DNA from: UBA3951 sp050952125
Lineage (GTDB): Bacteria; Bacillota; Sulfobacillia; Fermentithermobacillales; Fermentithermobacillaceae
Assembly: GCA_050952125.1 (NCBI GenBank)
Contig: JBMNKK010000003.1
Coordinates: 496,001 to 560,000 of the forward strand
Direction of reading: 5' to 3'
DNA: 64,000 nucleotides
Each line of letters starts with the position of its first letter. The stretch's first letter is position 1. A program made the position numbers and the translations under genes. This document shows positions 17,537-26,216 of this stretch, in pieces. Below the pieces are notes generated by a model, which saw nothing but the letters and a program-made list of their open reading frames with translations, had not been told where the DNA came from and did not search any database.

Positions 17537-18301
17537 TTACCGGGCCATCCTCTTCTTTAGGTAAGGCACTAACCTCTCCAGTGCGGCCTCCACCATTTCC
17601 TTGCCGATCTCAGGCGTTGCCTTCCTGGCATCTCCCAGGCATCCGTTGATCGTCACGTCGTCAAAGTAGCTCCCTCGCTTCACCGGAAGACTGTCCTTCA
17701 TGGCCTCCACGTGCTTCGGGTTGAGCTCGGCCGCTGAAAGAGCCGAGGTACGGACGGCATCGGGCTTCAGATACATCATGATGGATACTTCGCCTTCACA
17801 TGAATGGCCACTCGTAGGCGATTTCACGTACTTCTGGCTGATGTCGCCAACTACGTCGTAGGGCAGAGTCGCCCACATGGCTTCGCAGTCGAAATCCTGC
17901 CTCAGGCGATTGACGACAATGGTGAGCGCGGGCGTGTTCCCTCCGTGGCCGTTGACGAAGAGGAACTCTTTGATTCCGTGCCTCATCAAAGACTTGGCCA
18001 TGTCGGTAAGCACCTGGATAAGGGTCTCGGGCTGCAGAGTGATCGTCCCGGGAAAGTTCATGTGGTGAGTTGAGATGCCTACCGGTACTCCGGGCGCGAC
18101 CACAACCTCAGGGTACAACCTCTCTCCGAGAAGCAGTGAGAACTCCGTTGAACAAGCGGTATCGAACTGGAAAGTTCCGTGAGGGCCGTGCTGCTCGTGA
18201 GAGCCTACAGGGATGATGGCCATTTTGACTTTCGGTAGCGCGTCCTTGAGCTCCGGCCAAGTCATCTCGGGAAGGTACAAACGCTTCTTCGTTTCCGCCA
18301 T
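17537..18301 (-). CDS. Creatininase-family amidohydrolase
   Basis: A metal-dependent cyclic amide hydrolase of the creatininase family (creatininase, MftE, ArfB-like enzymes). Motifs seen: IPVGSHEQHGPHG (metal-binding Glu and His), FDTACSTEF, GISTHHMNFPGT, FLFVNGHGGNTP, and SPTSGHSCEGEVS, where the Glu after GHS.. is a metal ligand in the family. A longer frame exists to 18349, but ATG 18301 has AGGAGAG eight bases upstream and gives the usual 254 residues. It sits between a PLP lyase and an EamA exporter in a tight operon, suggesting a role in opening a cyclic amide or cleaving an N-linked intermediate. Confidence 0.88.
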   Translation of the reverse strand: MAETKKRLYLPEMTWPELKDALPKVKMAIIPVGSHEQHGPHGTFQFDTACSTEFSLLLGERLYPEVVVAPGVPVGISTHHMNFPGTITLQPETLIQVLTDMAKSLMRHGIKEFLFVNGHGGNTPALTIVVNRLRQDFDCEAMWATLPYDVVGDISQKYVKSPTSGHSCEGEVSIMMYLKPDAVRTSALSAAELNPKHVEAMKDSLPVKRGSYFDDVTINGCLGDARKATPEIGKEMVEAALERLVPYLKKRMAR

Positions 18302-18355
18302 CTTTGATACTCTCCTCTCCTCCATTTGACAGCGCCCCATAAGGCCCAAACCGCT

Positions 18356-19690
18356 CTAGGTGCCTCTTCGGACCTTAATGAGCTCTTTGTCGATTTCGAC
18401 CGCCATATCCTGCTGTTCTTTCCACCAGCCGGGGCTCTTCTGGGCGTTCAGTTCCTGAACGGTCTTCCCCTGCTGCTCAACCCACGTAAAGTACTTGAGG
18501 TTGAACCACCTGTCCCGATTATCCACGGTGCCTTCCTGGATATAGTCGGTCCTTGCACCGAGGAAGATGGCGTGATGTCTCTCGCGCGCCATCTCGCTCG
18601 TGAGGGCCCCAAACCCATCGGTTATCTGGGACATTACGGAATGGTACCTGTCTATCCCGTCAGTAAGCACGGTCACAATGGTGTCCTCCGGACCCATGCG
18701 GTAGTACTTGGCCGCCTTGATCGCCCCAATGACGTTGCATACTCCGGAGATCCCGAACATTGTGGACATGTCTCGCGCCTTTTCCTCTCGGATCCCAAGC
18801 TGGCCGACCAGGTAATCGATTCCGGCGTGCTCGGAAAGCACCTGAAGCATGAGTTTGCACTCCATGTCATCCACACACATCAGTGCATCCATGTTCAAGA
18901 CGTTGTGTATCCAGGTGACGTGTTTGTCGCCTATGCCCTGTATGTCATGGTCGCCGTACCCGTTGGCGTACAGAGTAGGACACTGGATGGGCTCCAATCC
19001 CACGACCTTCGTTTCAGGGAACACCTGCTTTAGCCTATCGCCTGCCGCGATGGTTCCGCCCGAACCCATGGCGGATACAAACGCGGAACACCGGCCCTTT
19101 CCGATGCCCTTTGACTTCAATGACTCCAGGAGCTCCGCTATCGTGTTGCCGGTCACGTAATAGTGCCACCTGTAGTTGGCCCAGGCTTCAAACTGGTTCA
19201 GTACTCTAGTGTTGCTGTCCTTGGCCATCTCTCTACACTTGTCGAAAATCTCTTTGACGCTCGACTCACATCCCGGAGTTTTCACGAACCTGGCTCCGTA
19301 GCTCTCAATTAGGTCGAACCTTTCCTTACTCATGAGTTCAGGCAATACAACCACGGTATCGTACCCCATTCGGGGGCCAACCCAAGCGCCGCCTATCCCG
19401 TAGTTGCCCGTGGAAGGAAACACCAGAGCAGTCCGTCCGGGAAGTGCTTGTCCGGATAGCTGCGCTTCCACCGTAACGGAGTAGGTAGCGCCCACCTTGT
19501 GCGATCCGGAAGGCATGTCTCGCCCGTACAACGCCACAATGTTGGCATCCACGCCTGTAAGTTCCTTTGGGAGCACTATGTAAAACGGCTCTCCGCCCGG
19601 CTTCTTCCACGTGATGCCAGAGAGCCCTTCGCGGCCTCTGCTCCCGGGGTGCAGCATCTCCTCGTAGGTGGGTCCCCAGACGAGTTCCAC
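18356..19690 (-). CDS. Fold-type II PLP-dependent lyase (threonine/cysteine synthase-like)
   Basis: A 444-residue tryptophan-synthase-beta-fold enzyme. SGSHKVGATYS (about 61-71) holds the expected PLP lysine, FPSTGNYGIGGAW is the phosphate-binding loop, and SAMGSGGTIAAGDRLK matches the glycine-rich cofactor site. It has a C-terminal extension containing DGIDRYHSVM and a tryptophan-rich tail that common threonine or cysteine synthases lack. Such enzymes perform beta-elimination or replacement on substituted amino acids. GTG 19690 follows GGAGG by eight bases. Between an M20 amidohydrolase and a creatininase-like amidase it may act on an amino acid released by those enzymes; the substrate is unknown. 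Confidence 0.85.
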   Translation of the reverse strand: MELVWGPTYEEMLHPGSRGREGLSGITWKKPGGEPFYIVLPKELTGVDANIVALYGRDMPSGSHKVGATYSVTVEAQLSGQALPGRTALVFPSTGNYGIGGAWVGPRMGYDTVVVLPELMSKERFDLIESYGARFVKTPGCESSVKEIFDKCREMAKDSNTRVLNQFEAWANYRWHYYVTGNTIAELLESLKSKGIGKGRCSAFVSAMGSGGTIAAGDRLKQVFPETKVVGLEPIQCPTLYANGYGDHDIQGIGDKHVTWIHNVLNMDALMCVDDMECKLMLQVLSEHAGIDYLVGQLGIREEKARDMSTMFGISGVCNVIGAIKAAKYYRMGPEDTIVTVLTDGIDRYHSVMSQITDGFGALTSEMARERHHAIFLGARTDYIQEGTVDNRDRWFNLKYFTWVEQQGKTVQELNAQKSPGWWKEQQDMAVEIDKELIKVRRGT

Positions 19691-19747
19691 TACGCCTACC
19701 TCCTTGTTTCCGAAGTTCCTTCTCTTTTAAATGGCCTGATTCCTCCC

Positions 19748-21070
19748 TCAACTTCCCTCGCTGAACCGTCTCCACATCGCCAGATACTCATCTTTGGTGT
19801 AGGCCGGCGTGAAGGTGCTCTTGATGCTCCGGCCCAGCGAAGCGTCATCCCACAGGAGGTCAACAGCGGTCATGGCCAGGATCTTCGCAGGGATGACCGT
19901 CACCATATCCAAGTCAGCCACTTTGAAAGTACGGGCGTGCGCCGAACCCGATATCCCGCCTACATAAGGGTGTATTGACGGGATGAGGTGGCTTAAGTCT
20001 CCCATATCGGTGGATCCGCCCGAGAAACCGGTGCGCTTCACGCTGTCTGCACCGAGCAGTTCCTCAGTGTTGGCTGCAAAGACGTCGGCCAAAGGAGCAT
20101 AGGGAGCGAGCGGCAAATACCCGGGGATTTCCGTGATAACGCACTCGGCGCCGACCGCCATTCCGCCCGCCAACAGGGCACGGTTAACCTTCTTGTTGGC
20201 CTCGAAAATGGCCTCGGTGCGAGCTCCTCGAACGTAAGTCTCCATCCGGACATCCGCCGGCACGATGTTAACCAAGTCTCCACCACGGGTAATAATGGGG
20301 TGTACACGGATGAGGTCTTCATCGCGGAATGTCTCCCGCTGCGCGTGAATCCCCATGAGGCCGAGCATCGCGGCATTGAGCGCGTTCACTCCGAGGTGAG
20401 GAGTCGCCCCTGCATGAGCTTCCTTTCCCAGATAACGTACTGTCTTCCCGACAAACCCGTTGCTGCCGGAGCTTAGGTGCACGCGCCTACCCGGAGAGTC
20501 CGCCTGAACGTGAATCATCTCCGCGATATCAATGTCATCGAAAAGCCCGAGGCGGACGAACTCCTGCTTTCCGCCGAAGAACTCGATCTCGCCCTGTTCC
20601 CGCAGGCCTTGACGGTATTCCAGCTCCACAAACTCTTCGGCAGGCACGCCGAAAAAGACGACGTTGCCGGCCAAGTGGTCTGCCGCGCCCGAGTCCGCGA
20701 GGCCAATAGCTGCCCCAAGCATAGCGGCTACCTGGGCATCGTGTCCGCAAGCGTGAACAGCGCCGGTCTTCCTGTCCGAATTCTCGTGGTCCCAACACAG
20801 CACGGCGTCCAGCTCACCCAGTATGGCTACTTTGAACGGGTGAGCTGTCTCCCTTGTTCCCTCCAGTTCAGCCCTGACGCCGGTCAAAGCGTGCCCGGTG
20901 GAATACGGCAACCCAATCCGCTGAAAAGCTTCCGCGACTTTTTCCGCCGTCCTGTGCTCCTTGTAGCCCAGTTCCGGATTGGCCCATATGTCCAGCTTTA
21001 TCCTGCGAATCTCTTCGGCCCTGTCATCTATGGCCGAACACACCTTTTTCTTAAGCGCGACCTTGTCCAC
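19748..21070 (-). CDS. M20-family amidohydrolase (AbgB/aminoacylase-like)
   Basis: A zinc-dependent M20 amidohydrolase of 440 residues. ILGELDAVL, HACGHDAQVAAMLGAA and PAEEF carry the usual metal ligands and catalytic glutamate, and a dimerisation (lid) domain is visible around 200-310 (KEAHAGATPHLGVNALNAAM). The pattern resembles the AbgB branch that splits p-aminobenzoyl-glutamate or other N-acyl amino acids. GTG 21070 has a GAGGAGG site. It is the first gene of a five-gene operon ending with the LctP-like carrier, so it probably supplies an amino acid to the following PLP enzyme. Confidence 0.88.
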   Translation of the reverse strand: MDKVALKKKVCSAIDDRAEEIRRIKLDIWANPELGYKEHRTAEKVAEAFQRIGLPYSTGHALTGVRAELEGTRETAHPFKVAILGELDAVLCWDHENSDRKTGAVHACGHDAQVAAMLGAAIGLADSGAADHLAGNVVFFGVPAEEFVELEYRQGLREQGEIEFFGGKQEFVRLGLFDDIDIAEMIHVQADSPGRRVHLSSGSNGFVGKTVRYLGKEAHAGATPHLGVNALNAAMLGLMGIHAQRETFRDEDLIRVHPIITRGGDLVNIVPADVRMETYVRGARTEAIFEANKKVNRALLAGGMAVGAECVITEIPGYLPLAPYAPLADVFAANTEELLGADSVKRTGFSGGSTDMGDLSHLIPSIHPYVGGISGSAHARTFKVADLDMVTVIPAKILAMTAVDLLWDDASLGRSIKSTFTPAYTKDEYLAMWRRFSEGS

Positions 21071-21231
21071 AGACTTCTCCTCCTCTTAGGGTTCACCTTG
21101 AGTATCTTTGCCAGCGGCCGGAAAACCCCTTCCGGGAGAAGCCGCTTCAGTGGCGCAATGACTTCCGTGACGTCCGACTGAGCAGACTAGGAAGGGTATC
21201 CACAAATCCAGGTGAACGGAGTGATTCGTCT

Positions 21232-21834
21232 GTGGCACAACTGACTCAGAAGGAGCGCATGCTCCTTCAGGATCAACTGAACCACGAACAGATCTGCATC
21301 ACAAAGTACTCGGGGTACGCCTCGCGAGCGAGGAACCCGCAGGTGAGGAAGATGTTTAACGAGTTCGCCAGCGAAGAGCAGCAGCACTACGACACCATCA
21401 ACAACCTGCTCCAAGGCGGACAGACAGCTACTCAAGGATCCTCGCAGCCGCAGGGACAAGGACAAGGAGCTATGTCCAATCGGGTCATCTTCGGCGGGCA
21501 GATGACCGACAACCAGATGGAGTTCGTGTCTCAGGCGAACTCGGGGGGAGCCGACGGCACGCAGAGTGGGAGCCATCACGCACAAAGCCGCAGGGGCTCA
21601 ACCAACTTCGAGGCGGGAGCAGAGTTCAACCTTTCAACGAGTGATGATAAGTCAATGCTCGAAGACATGCTGATGACCGAGAAGTACATCTCGGGCGCGT
21701 ATGATACCGCCGTCTTCGAGTCCTCCAACGCTCAGGTCCGCCAGGCCCTCCAGCATATTCAGAAGGATGAGCAGAAGCACGGCGAGGAGATCTTCAAGTA
21801 CATGCAGCAGCAAGGAATGTATCAGACGCAGTAG
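21232..21834 (+). CDS. CotF-family spore coat protein (ferritin-like)
   Basis: A two-part ferritin-like helical bundle of 200 residues. The N-terminal helices (LTQKERMLLQDQLNHEQICITKY and MFNEFASEEQQHYDTINNLL) and the C-terminal pair (MLEDMLMTEKYISGAYDTAVF and ALQHIQKDEQKHGEEIFKYM) are CotF-like, and the EEQQH and DEQKHGEE motifs recall di-iron ligands of ferritin folds. A Gln/Gly/Ser-rich linker (about 62-118) separates the halves. GTG 21232 has GGAG upstream. A terminator follows. Likely made in the mother cell and placed in the coat; no sporulation sigma-factor site was identified with confidence. Confidence 0.85.
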   Translation: MAQLTQKERMLLQDQLNHEQICITKYSGYASRARNPQVRKMFNEFASEEQQHYDTINNLLQGGQTATQGSSQPQGQGQGAMSNRVIFGGQMTDNQMEFVSQANSGGADGTQSGSHHAQSRRGSTNFEAGAEFNLSTSDDKSMLEDMLMTEKYISGAYDTAVFESSNAQVRQALQHIQKDEQKHGEEIFKYMQQQGMYQTQ

Positions 21835-21850
21835 CCAATGAAGGATGGTT

Positions 21851-21882
21851 AAGAGGGGCCCACTCTCAGCCGGGCCTCTCTT
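21851..21882. terminator. Hairpin terminator after the CotF-like gene
   Basis: AAGAGGGGCCC (21851-21861) pairs with GGGCCTCTCTT (21872-21882), an 11-bp stem with one G-T pair and a 10-base loop. Only a weak pyrimidine run follows; TTTTTT occurs 16 bases downstream. It lies between convergent genes and may serve both. Confidence 0.75.
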
Positions 21883-21919
21883 CCATTCACACGCTACTTT
21901 TTTGGGATCCGGTGAGCGA

Positions 21920-22882
21920 TTATCTACTGAGGAACTCACGGCGTCGAGCGTTCAGCGCCTCTATCCTACCTTCCAGAGACTTGGCACGGCCGTCAAGGGA
22001 CCTCACCAATGACCTTATTCTGCCTATCTGCTCGCGGGTGCGGTCAACACTCGTGTTGATTTTCGATTGAACCATCCAGTCGACAAACAGCCCGTCAAAA
22101 AAGTAGTCGGCGAACCTCTCAAAACCGCCTATGGAAAACCCTTCGGCAACGCTGCCGATGTCGCCCAACTCTCGCTGGAACCGCCTCATGTCAGATTGGG
22201 CTCTATGAACGTTCTCACGTGCTTTGTCGAGGTTTGAGTGCTTCGCCGCAGTGGCCAAGAGCCCTCCGCCCAAAAGATCCCACATGCCCCAATCCTGGGC
22301 GCTTTCAAGAGACCGCAATACCTCGTTCAGTGAAGACTCGACCCTGTGCCCGGCATCCCTCGCCTCAAGTACCTCTCTCCTCTCAGCCAGGAGTCGCCCG
22401 CGCTCTTCGTCCAGCGCGAGAAGTTCTCTTGCCTTCGCGCCTCCTTCGGCCATAACCAGCTCTTCCTTTTTCTCCAGCAAGCGTTCCAGCTGGATCTCAG
22501 GATTGCCCATCTTGGCGAGCCTGGACGTCAACGCTTCCAAGTCCTCTTCCAGGGCCTTGACCGATGCGGCCGCTTCATCGCGGCGCAGTTTCGCAGTAAG
22601 GAACTCCTGCTTCTCCTTGTCTAAGGCCGCCGGCTTGTTGCCCATGACAGTGTAGAACAGACCTGCCAAACTTAGCCCCTCCAGGCGGGCGACATCCTTC
22701 TGTTCGCGCTCCATCGCGGCTTGCAGCTGGGCCAGGCGGCTTCTTTCGCTTGCGAGAGATTCGCGAGCCTGCTTGAGCTTCCGAGCTACCGCCTTCTTTT
22801 CCTCCACCGCGAGAACGGTTGTCGATAGGATCTTGTCGATGTCCGCTATTGACTGCGGAATGAATGTGCCGGAACCGGTCAT
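21920..22882 (-). CDS. Coiled-coil protein of unknown function
   Basis: I do not recognise a characterised family. The 320-residue product is rich in Glu, Arg, Lys, Leu and Ala with long coiled-coil stretches (about 25-70, 85-175, 205-235 and 285-318). Two non-coiled islands stand out: GLSLAGLFYTVMGNKPAA (about 69-86) and a glycine/aromatic island WGMWDLLGGGLLATAAKH (about 197-214), followed by a region rich in Phe/Asp (GGFERFADYFFDGLF). No signal peptide. ATG 22882 has GGGAGGG seven bases upstream. It is divergent from the Fnr-type regulator and convergent with the CotF-like gene. A structural or scaffold role is possible. Confidence 0.75.
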   Translation of the reverse strand: MTGSGTFIPQSIADIDKILSTTVLAVEEKKAVARKLKQARESLASERSRLAQLQAAMEREQKDVARLEGLSLAGLFYTVMGNKPAALDKEKQEFLTAKLRRDEAAASVKALEEDLEALTSRLAKMGNPEIQLERLLEKKEELVMAEGGAKARELLALDEERGRLLAERREVLEARDAGHRVESSLNEVLRSLESAQDWGMWDLLGGGLLATAAKHSNLDKARENVHRAQSDMRRFQRELGDIGSVAEGFSIGGFERFADYFFDGLFVDWMVQSKINTSVDRTREQIGRIRSLVRSLDGRAKSLEGRIEALNARRREFLSR

Positions 22883-22941
22883 CTACATACCCTCCCTGCC
22901 GTGTACGGACGCAAATTACTGCCGCCGGTTCCACAGTGAGG

Positions 22942-22947
22942 TACAAT
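22942..22947 (+). promoter_or_regulatory. Possible -10 element of the Fnr-type regulator gene
   Basis: TACAAT (five of six matches to the sigma-A -10 box) lies 34 bases before the regulator's ATG. No good -35 hexamer is seen at the right distance, so activation or a weak promoter is implied. Confidence 0.35.
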
Positions 22948-22980
22948 CATGTGGACCGGAGAACGAAATAGGGTGATGCA

Positions 22981-23658
22981 ATGCACCGAGGTATACCATC
23001 CTGCGCGGCAGGTGTGCCCGTCTTCAAAATGCTGCCCGCTTCCGAGCTTGTGAAGCTCGGAGCCGCTATGGAGCACAGGGACTACCGCAAGGGCGAAATC
23101 GTTGCAGCCAGCGGTTATCCGCTTGACCACCTGATCGTCGTCGCTCACGGGCGGCTTAACCTAGTTTACTCCACGGCCAGCGGCCGCGAACAGACGGTGA
23201 GGTCTCTTGGCCCGGGCGAGTTCCTTGGCGAGATGGCTCTCTTCTACGATGCGGTTCTCGAGGGCGACGTGATCGCGGCGGAAGACAGCGCTGTGTGCGT
23301 ACTCCCTCGGAAGGCCGTGAAGGAAGTGCTAAATCATCCTGCGGCGCTGCTGCGCCTTGTGGAAGAAATGGCGAGGCGCCTGTCACAAGCCGAGCAGCTT
23401 ATCGCGGATATCGGGCTAAAGGAAGTCGGCCAAAGGCTCGCTGCCGAGCTTGTCCGGCTCGCTCAGGCTTCGCCGGGCAACCTCAGCATCACGGTTCCCA
23501 TGCCTTGGTCGCAGCTCGCTGCGAGGCTCGGAACAACCCCGGAGACTCTAAGCAGGCGTTTGGGAAGTCTGGCCGACCAAGGGATCATCCGGCAGACTGG
23601 AGGAAGGACGGTACTCATCCTCGATCTTGAGAGACTCAGAAAGATAGCTGCAGGATAG
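22981..23658 (+). CDS. Crp/Fnr-family transcriptional regulator
   Basis: A 225-residue regulator with an N-terminal cyclic-nucleotide-binding-like beta-roll (LGPGEFLGEMALF around 76-88), a dimerisation helix (about 110-145) and a C-terminal winged HTH: WSQLAARLGTTPETLSRRLGSLADQGIIR. In the recognition helix ETLSRR keeps the Glu, Ser and Arg that Fnr uses to read TTGA half-sites. Only one cysteine (Cys8) lies in the N-terminal tail, so a classical Fnr [4Fe-4S] cluster is unlikely. A TTGAC-N4-GTCAA palindrome lies downstream, before the metal chaperone gene, and fits as its operator. It probably controls the metal genes at 23842-26136. Confidence 0.88.
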   Translation: MHRGIPSCAAGVPVFKMLPASELVKLGAAMEHRDYRKGEIVAASGYPLDHLIVVAHGRLNLVYSTASGREQTVRSLGPGEFLGEMALFYDAVLEGDVIAAEDSAVCVLPRKAVKEVLNHPAALLRLVEEMARRLSQAEQLIADIGLKEVGQRLAAELVRLAQASPGNLSITVPMPWSQLAARLGTTPETLSRRLGSLADQGIIRQTGGRTVLILDLERLRKIAAG

Positions 23659-23746
23659 AAAGGATTACTCCTCGACCGCATAACCAAGACCCGCACCGGC
23701 TCGCTCCGCGTTAACTCCGCCCGGTGGCCGCGCCACCGTGCCACTA

Positions 23747-23760
23747 TTGACCTGCGTCAA
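23747..23760. promoter_or_regulatory. Fnr-box-like palindrome upstream of the metal-transport genes
   Basis: TTGAC CTGC GTCAA is a perfect inverted repeat that matches the Crp/Fnr pattern (TTGAT-N4-ATCAA) with one changed pair per arm. It lies 82 bases before the HMA chaperone start. With its centre at 23753.5, a class II arrangement (-41.5) would place the start near 23795, with GATGAT (23784-23789) as a poor -10. The Fnr-type regulator is encoded just upstream. Confidence 0.7.
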
Positions 23761-23841
23761 GGATTCTCTACCTCCCGCCGTGGGATGATGGTCTCGACAA
23801 ACAAGGAGAGACTCAAGTCTCTACAGAGGAGGTTCACATCA

Positions 23842-24072
23842 ATGAAAGCACAGACTTACATGCTGACCAGCCTTAACTGCCCCAACTGCGCCGCGAAGCT
23901 CGAGAAAGCTGTGGCGGCAATGGAGGGCGTCAAGGAAGCACGGGTGGGTTTCGGAACCGGTACGCTAAACGTTCAGTACGACGAGACCAAGCTGGGTGAA
24001 AAGGAGATCAAAGATACCATCCGCAGGTTCAACCTGGACGTAACAGCGGTACTCCCAGGAAGGGTTAAGTAG
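23842..24072 (+). CDS. Heavy-metal-associated (HMA) domain protein, CopZ-like chaperone
   Basis: A 76-residue stand-alone HMA (ferredoxin-like) domain. It has the metal-binding motif NCPNC (Cys13 and Cys16) in loop 1, AVAAMEGVKEARVGFGTGTLNVQYD forming helix 1 and the central strands, and KEIKDTIRRFNLDV as helix 2. The methionine usually before GMTCxxC is replaced here by SLNCPNC. An earlier ATG at 23785 exists, but ATG 23842 has AGAGGAGG ten bases upstream. It likely hands a metal ion to the P1B ATPase encoded 51 bp downstream, which lacks its own HMA domain. Confidence 0.9.
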   Translation: MKAQTYMLTSLNCPNCAAKLEKAVAAMEGVKEARVGFGTGTLNVQYDETKLGEKEIKDTIRRFNLDVTAVLPGRVK

Positions 24073-24123
24073 CGCGGATAGAGAGTGCAGCGGCAGAACC
24101 AATGCGCAAAGGAGGAGGCTTCA

Positions 24124-26136
24124 ATGAACTACACCCGCTCTCATACCCATTCCTCGGCTTCCGCTGTTGTCACGGAAGTCTTGTCGCGGATATCGCGTAA
24201 CCGCGAGATCCTGACGGTGGCCGTGTCCGGGGCACTTATCGTGCTGGCTTGGAGCCTCCGTGCTTTAGGCCTGGAGGCGGACACGCGCGGAGGCTTCCGC
24301 CTCCTGTCGAGCTTCAACGTACTCATGACTGCGGCCGCCATTGTAGCGGGCATCCCGGTGGCGCGAGAAGCCGTCGGACGCCTCTCAGCCAAGCAGTTCA
24401 GCATTCCCCTGCTTGTGACCATCGCCACGGTAGGGGCCCTGTGGATAGGGGAAACCTGGGAAGGAGCGGCCGTGACGTTTCTCTACGTGCTCGGCGGATA
24501 CCTCGAGAGCCTGACGTTATCGCGAACTCGAGCTGCTCTTAGGTCTCTGATCGACCTCTCGCCGAAAACGGCGCGCGTCAAGAGGGATTCCGGGGTCGAT
24601 ATCGTTGCCGCAGCGGAAGTGCAAGCAGGTGAGACGGTGGTCGTCCTGCCCGGCGATCGCGTGCCTGTAGACGGAGTTGTCTTGGACGGCCGGGCTTCGC
24701 TTGACACATCTCCCCTAACGGGCGAGCCCTTGCCTGCTGAAGTGGGAATAGGCGATAGAGTTATGGGAGGCAGCGTAAGCCAGAGCGGTTTCCTCGAGGT
24801 AAGAGCCGAAAGAGTCGGGCCCGATACCACTTTCAGCCGCATCGTGTTCCTTGTGGCCGAAGCTCAGGAACAGAGGCCAAAAGTCCAGAAGATGCTCGAC
24901 CGGTTCGCCTCGTGGTACACACCGCTCATCATCGCGCTTGCAGGCGCGCTCTACGTTACCACCCGGGATGTCCATTTCGCCCTGACCTTCTTGGTCATCG
25001 GGTGCCCCGGAGCCCTTGTGGTGGCCGCTCCGGTGGCGGTCGTGGCAGGCCTCGGAAGCGCCGCCAAGAAGGGCATCCTCATTAAGGGCGGCGAGCGGCT
25101 TGAGCGTATAGGCAAGGTCGACGTCATGGCGTTTGACAAGACGGGCACCCTTACTCTTGGGAAACCAAAGGTCACCGCAGTAGAAGTCTTTTCGGACTTA
25201 GGCAGTGAGGCTCTGCATGAGGATAGCGATTCCTCGAACATCTCTGCCGCGTTGGAGCATCGCCTCATATCGCTGGCGGCCGGCGCGGAGCTGCGGTCAG
25301 AACACCACCTGGCCAAAGCCATTCTTGACTACGCGGGCGAGAAGGGAATCGACCCGGCGAGCGTCCGGAACTGGTCTCTGCTTCCCGGACTTGGAGCCGT
25401 AGCCGAAAGCGAAGAAGGTATCGTGCTTGTGGGCAACCGCCGCCTCTTGCAGTCGAACGGCGTCGAGCTGTCCGAGCATCATGAAAAAGTAGCGTCTGCC
25501 CACGAGGCCCAGGGCCGCACGCTTGCATTTGTAGCCGCCGGCGGCTCCGCTATCGGCCTCATGGCCATTGCCGACCCGCCGCGACCCGGTGCAGACCGCC
25601 TGGTTGGCGACTTAAAGAAGGCCGGCGTTCTCAAGACAGTGATGTTGACAGGCGACAATGAATCGGCAGCTCGCCATGTAGCCGCCGGCCTCGGCGTGGA
25701 CGAGGTGAGAGCAGGCCTCCTCCCTGAGGAGAAGGTCGCGGCTATCCGCGAGATGCAGAAAGCAGGGCACATCGTGGCCATGGTTGGCGACGGGGTCAAC
25801 GATGCTCCCGCCCTGGCGGTAGCGGATGTCAGCATCGCCATGGGCGCGTCTGGAACTGAGGCAGCCATTGAGACGGCGGATATCGCGCTCATGGCGGATA
25901 GACTCGACAGAGTGCCCGAAGCCATTGACCTCAGCAGGCGGATTCTTAAGGTTGTGCGCCAGAACGTCGCGTTTGCGGTGGCAACAGTAGTCCTGCTGCT
26001 AGTGGGAGTGATAGGCCGGGTAGTCTTTCTCTCAGGCGGCATGCTAATCCACGAAGCCAGTGTGCTCTTGGTGATCTTAAGCGGGATGCGGCTCTTACGA
26101 GGGCGCGAAAAGCAGCACACCACTCCTCCCTCTTAG
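24124..26136 (+). CDS. P1B-type heavy-metal ATPase with CPG metal motif
   Basis: A 670-residue metal-pumping ATPase. Visible: actuator TGEP (LTGEPLPAEVG), membrane metal motif GCPGAL (Cys294-Pro295-Gly296), phosphorylation site DKTGTLT (Asp338), SEHHLAKAIL (392-401) where most relatives have SEHPLA, and the hinge MVGDGVNDAPAL. CPG instead of the common CPC is unusual and leaves the metal open (Zn/Cd/Co or Fe are possible). The N-terminus begins with a His-containing tail (SHTHSS) but no HMA domain. An upstream in-frame ATG at 24085 is less likely than ATG 24124, which has AAAGGAGGAGG. It lies in an operon with the HMA chaperone. Confidence 0.92.
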   Translation: MNYTRSHTHSSASAVVTEVLSRISRNREILTVAVSGALIVLAWSLRALGLEADTRGGFRLLSSFNVLMTAAAIVAGIPVAREAVGRLSAKQFSIPLLVTIATVGALWIGETWEGAAVTFLYVLGGYLESLTLSRTRAALRSLIDLSPKTARVKRDSGVDIVAAAEVQAGETVVVLPGDRVPVDGVVLDGRASLDTSPLTGEPLPAEVGIGDRVMGGSVSQSGFLEVRAERVGPDTTFSRIVFLVAEAQEQRPKVQKMLDRFASWYTPLIIALAGALYVTTRDVHFALTFLVIGCPGALVVAAPVAVVAGLGSAAKKGILIKGGERLERIGKVDVMAFDKTGTLTLGKPKVTAVEVFSDLGSEALHEDSDSSNISAALEHRLISLAAGAELRSEHHLAKAILDYAGEKGIDPASVRNWSLLPGLGAVAESEEGIVLVGNRRLLQSNGVELSEHHEKVASAHEAQGRTLAFVAAGGSAIGLMAIADPPRPGADRLVGDLKKAGVLKTVMLTGDNESAARHVAAGLGVDEVRAGLLPEEKVAAIREMQKAGHIVAMVGDGVNDAPALAVADVSIAMGASGTEAAIETADIALMADRLDRVPEAIDLSRRILKVVRQNVAFAVATVVLLLVGVIGRVVFLSGGMLIHEASVLLVILSGMRLLRGREKQHTTPPS

Positions 26137-26216
26137 TGGGGGCCCCGGGCAAACCGGTTTCTCTTTGACGGCTAATGCGCACACTATCAGAAATGCCGAT
26201 ACGAGGAGTGACCGGT

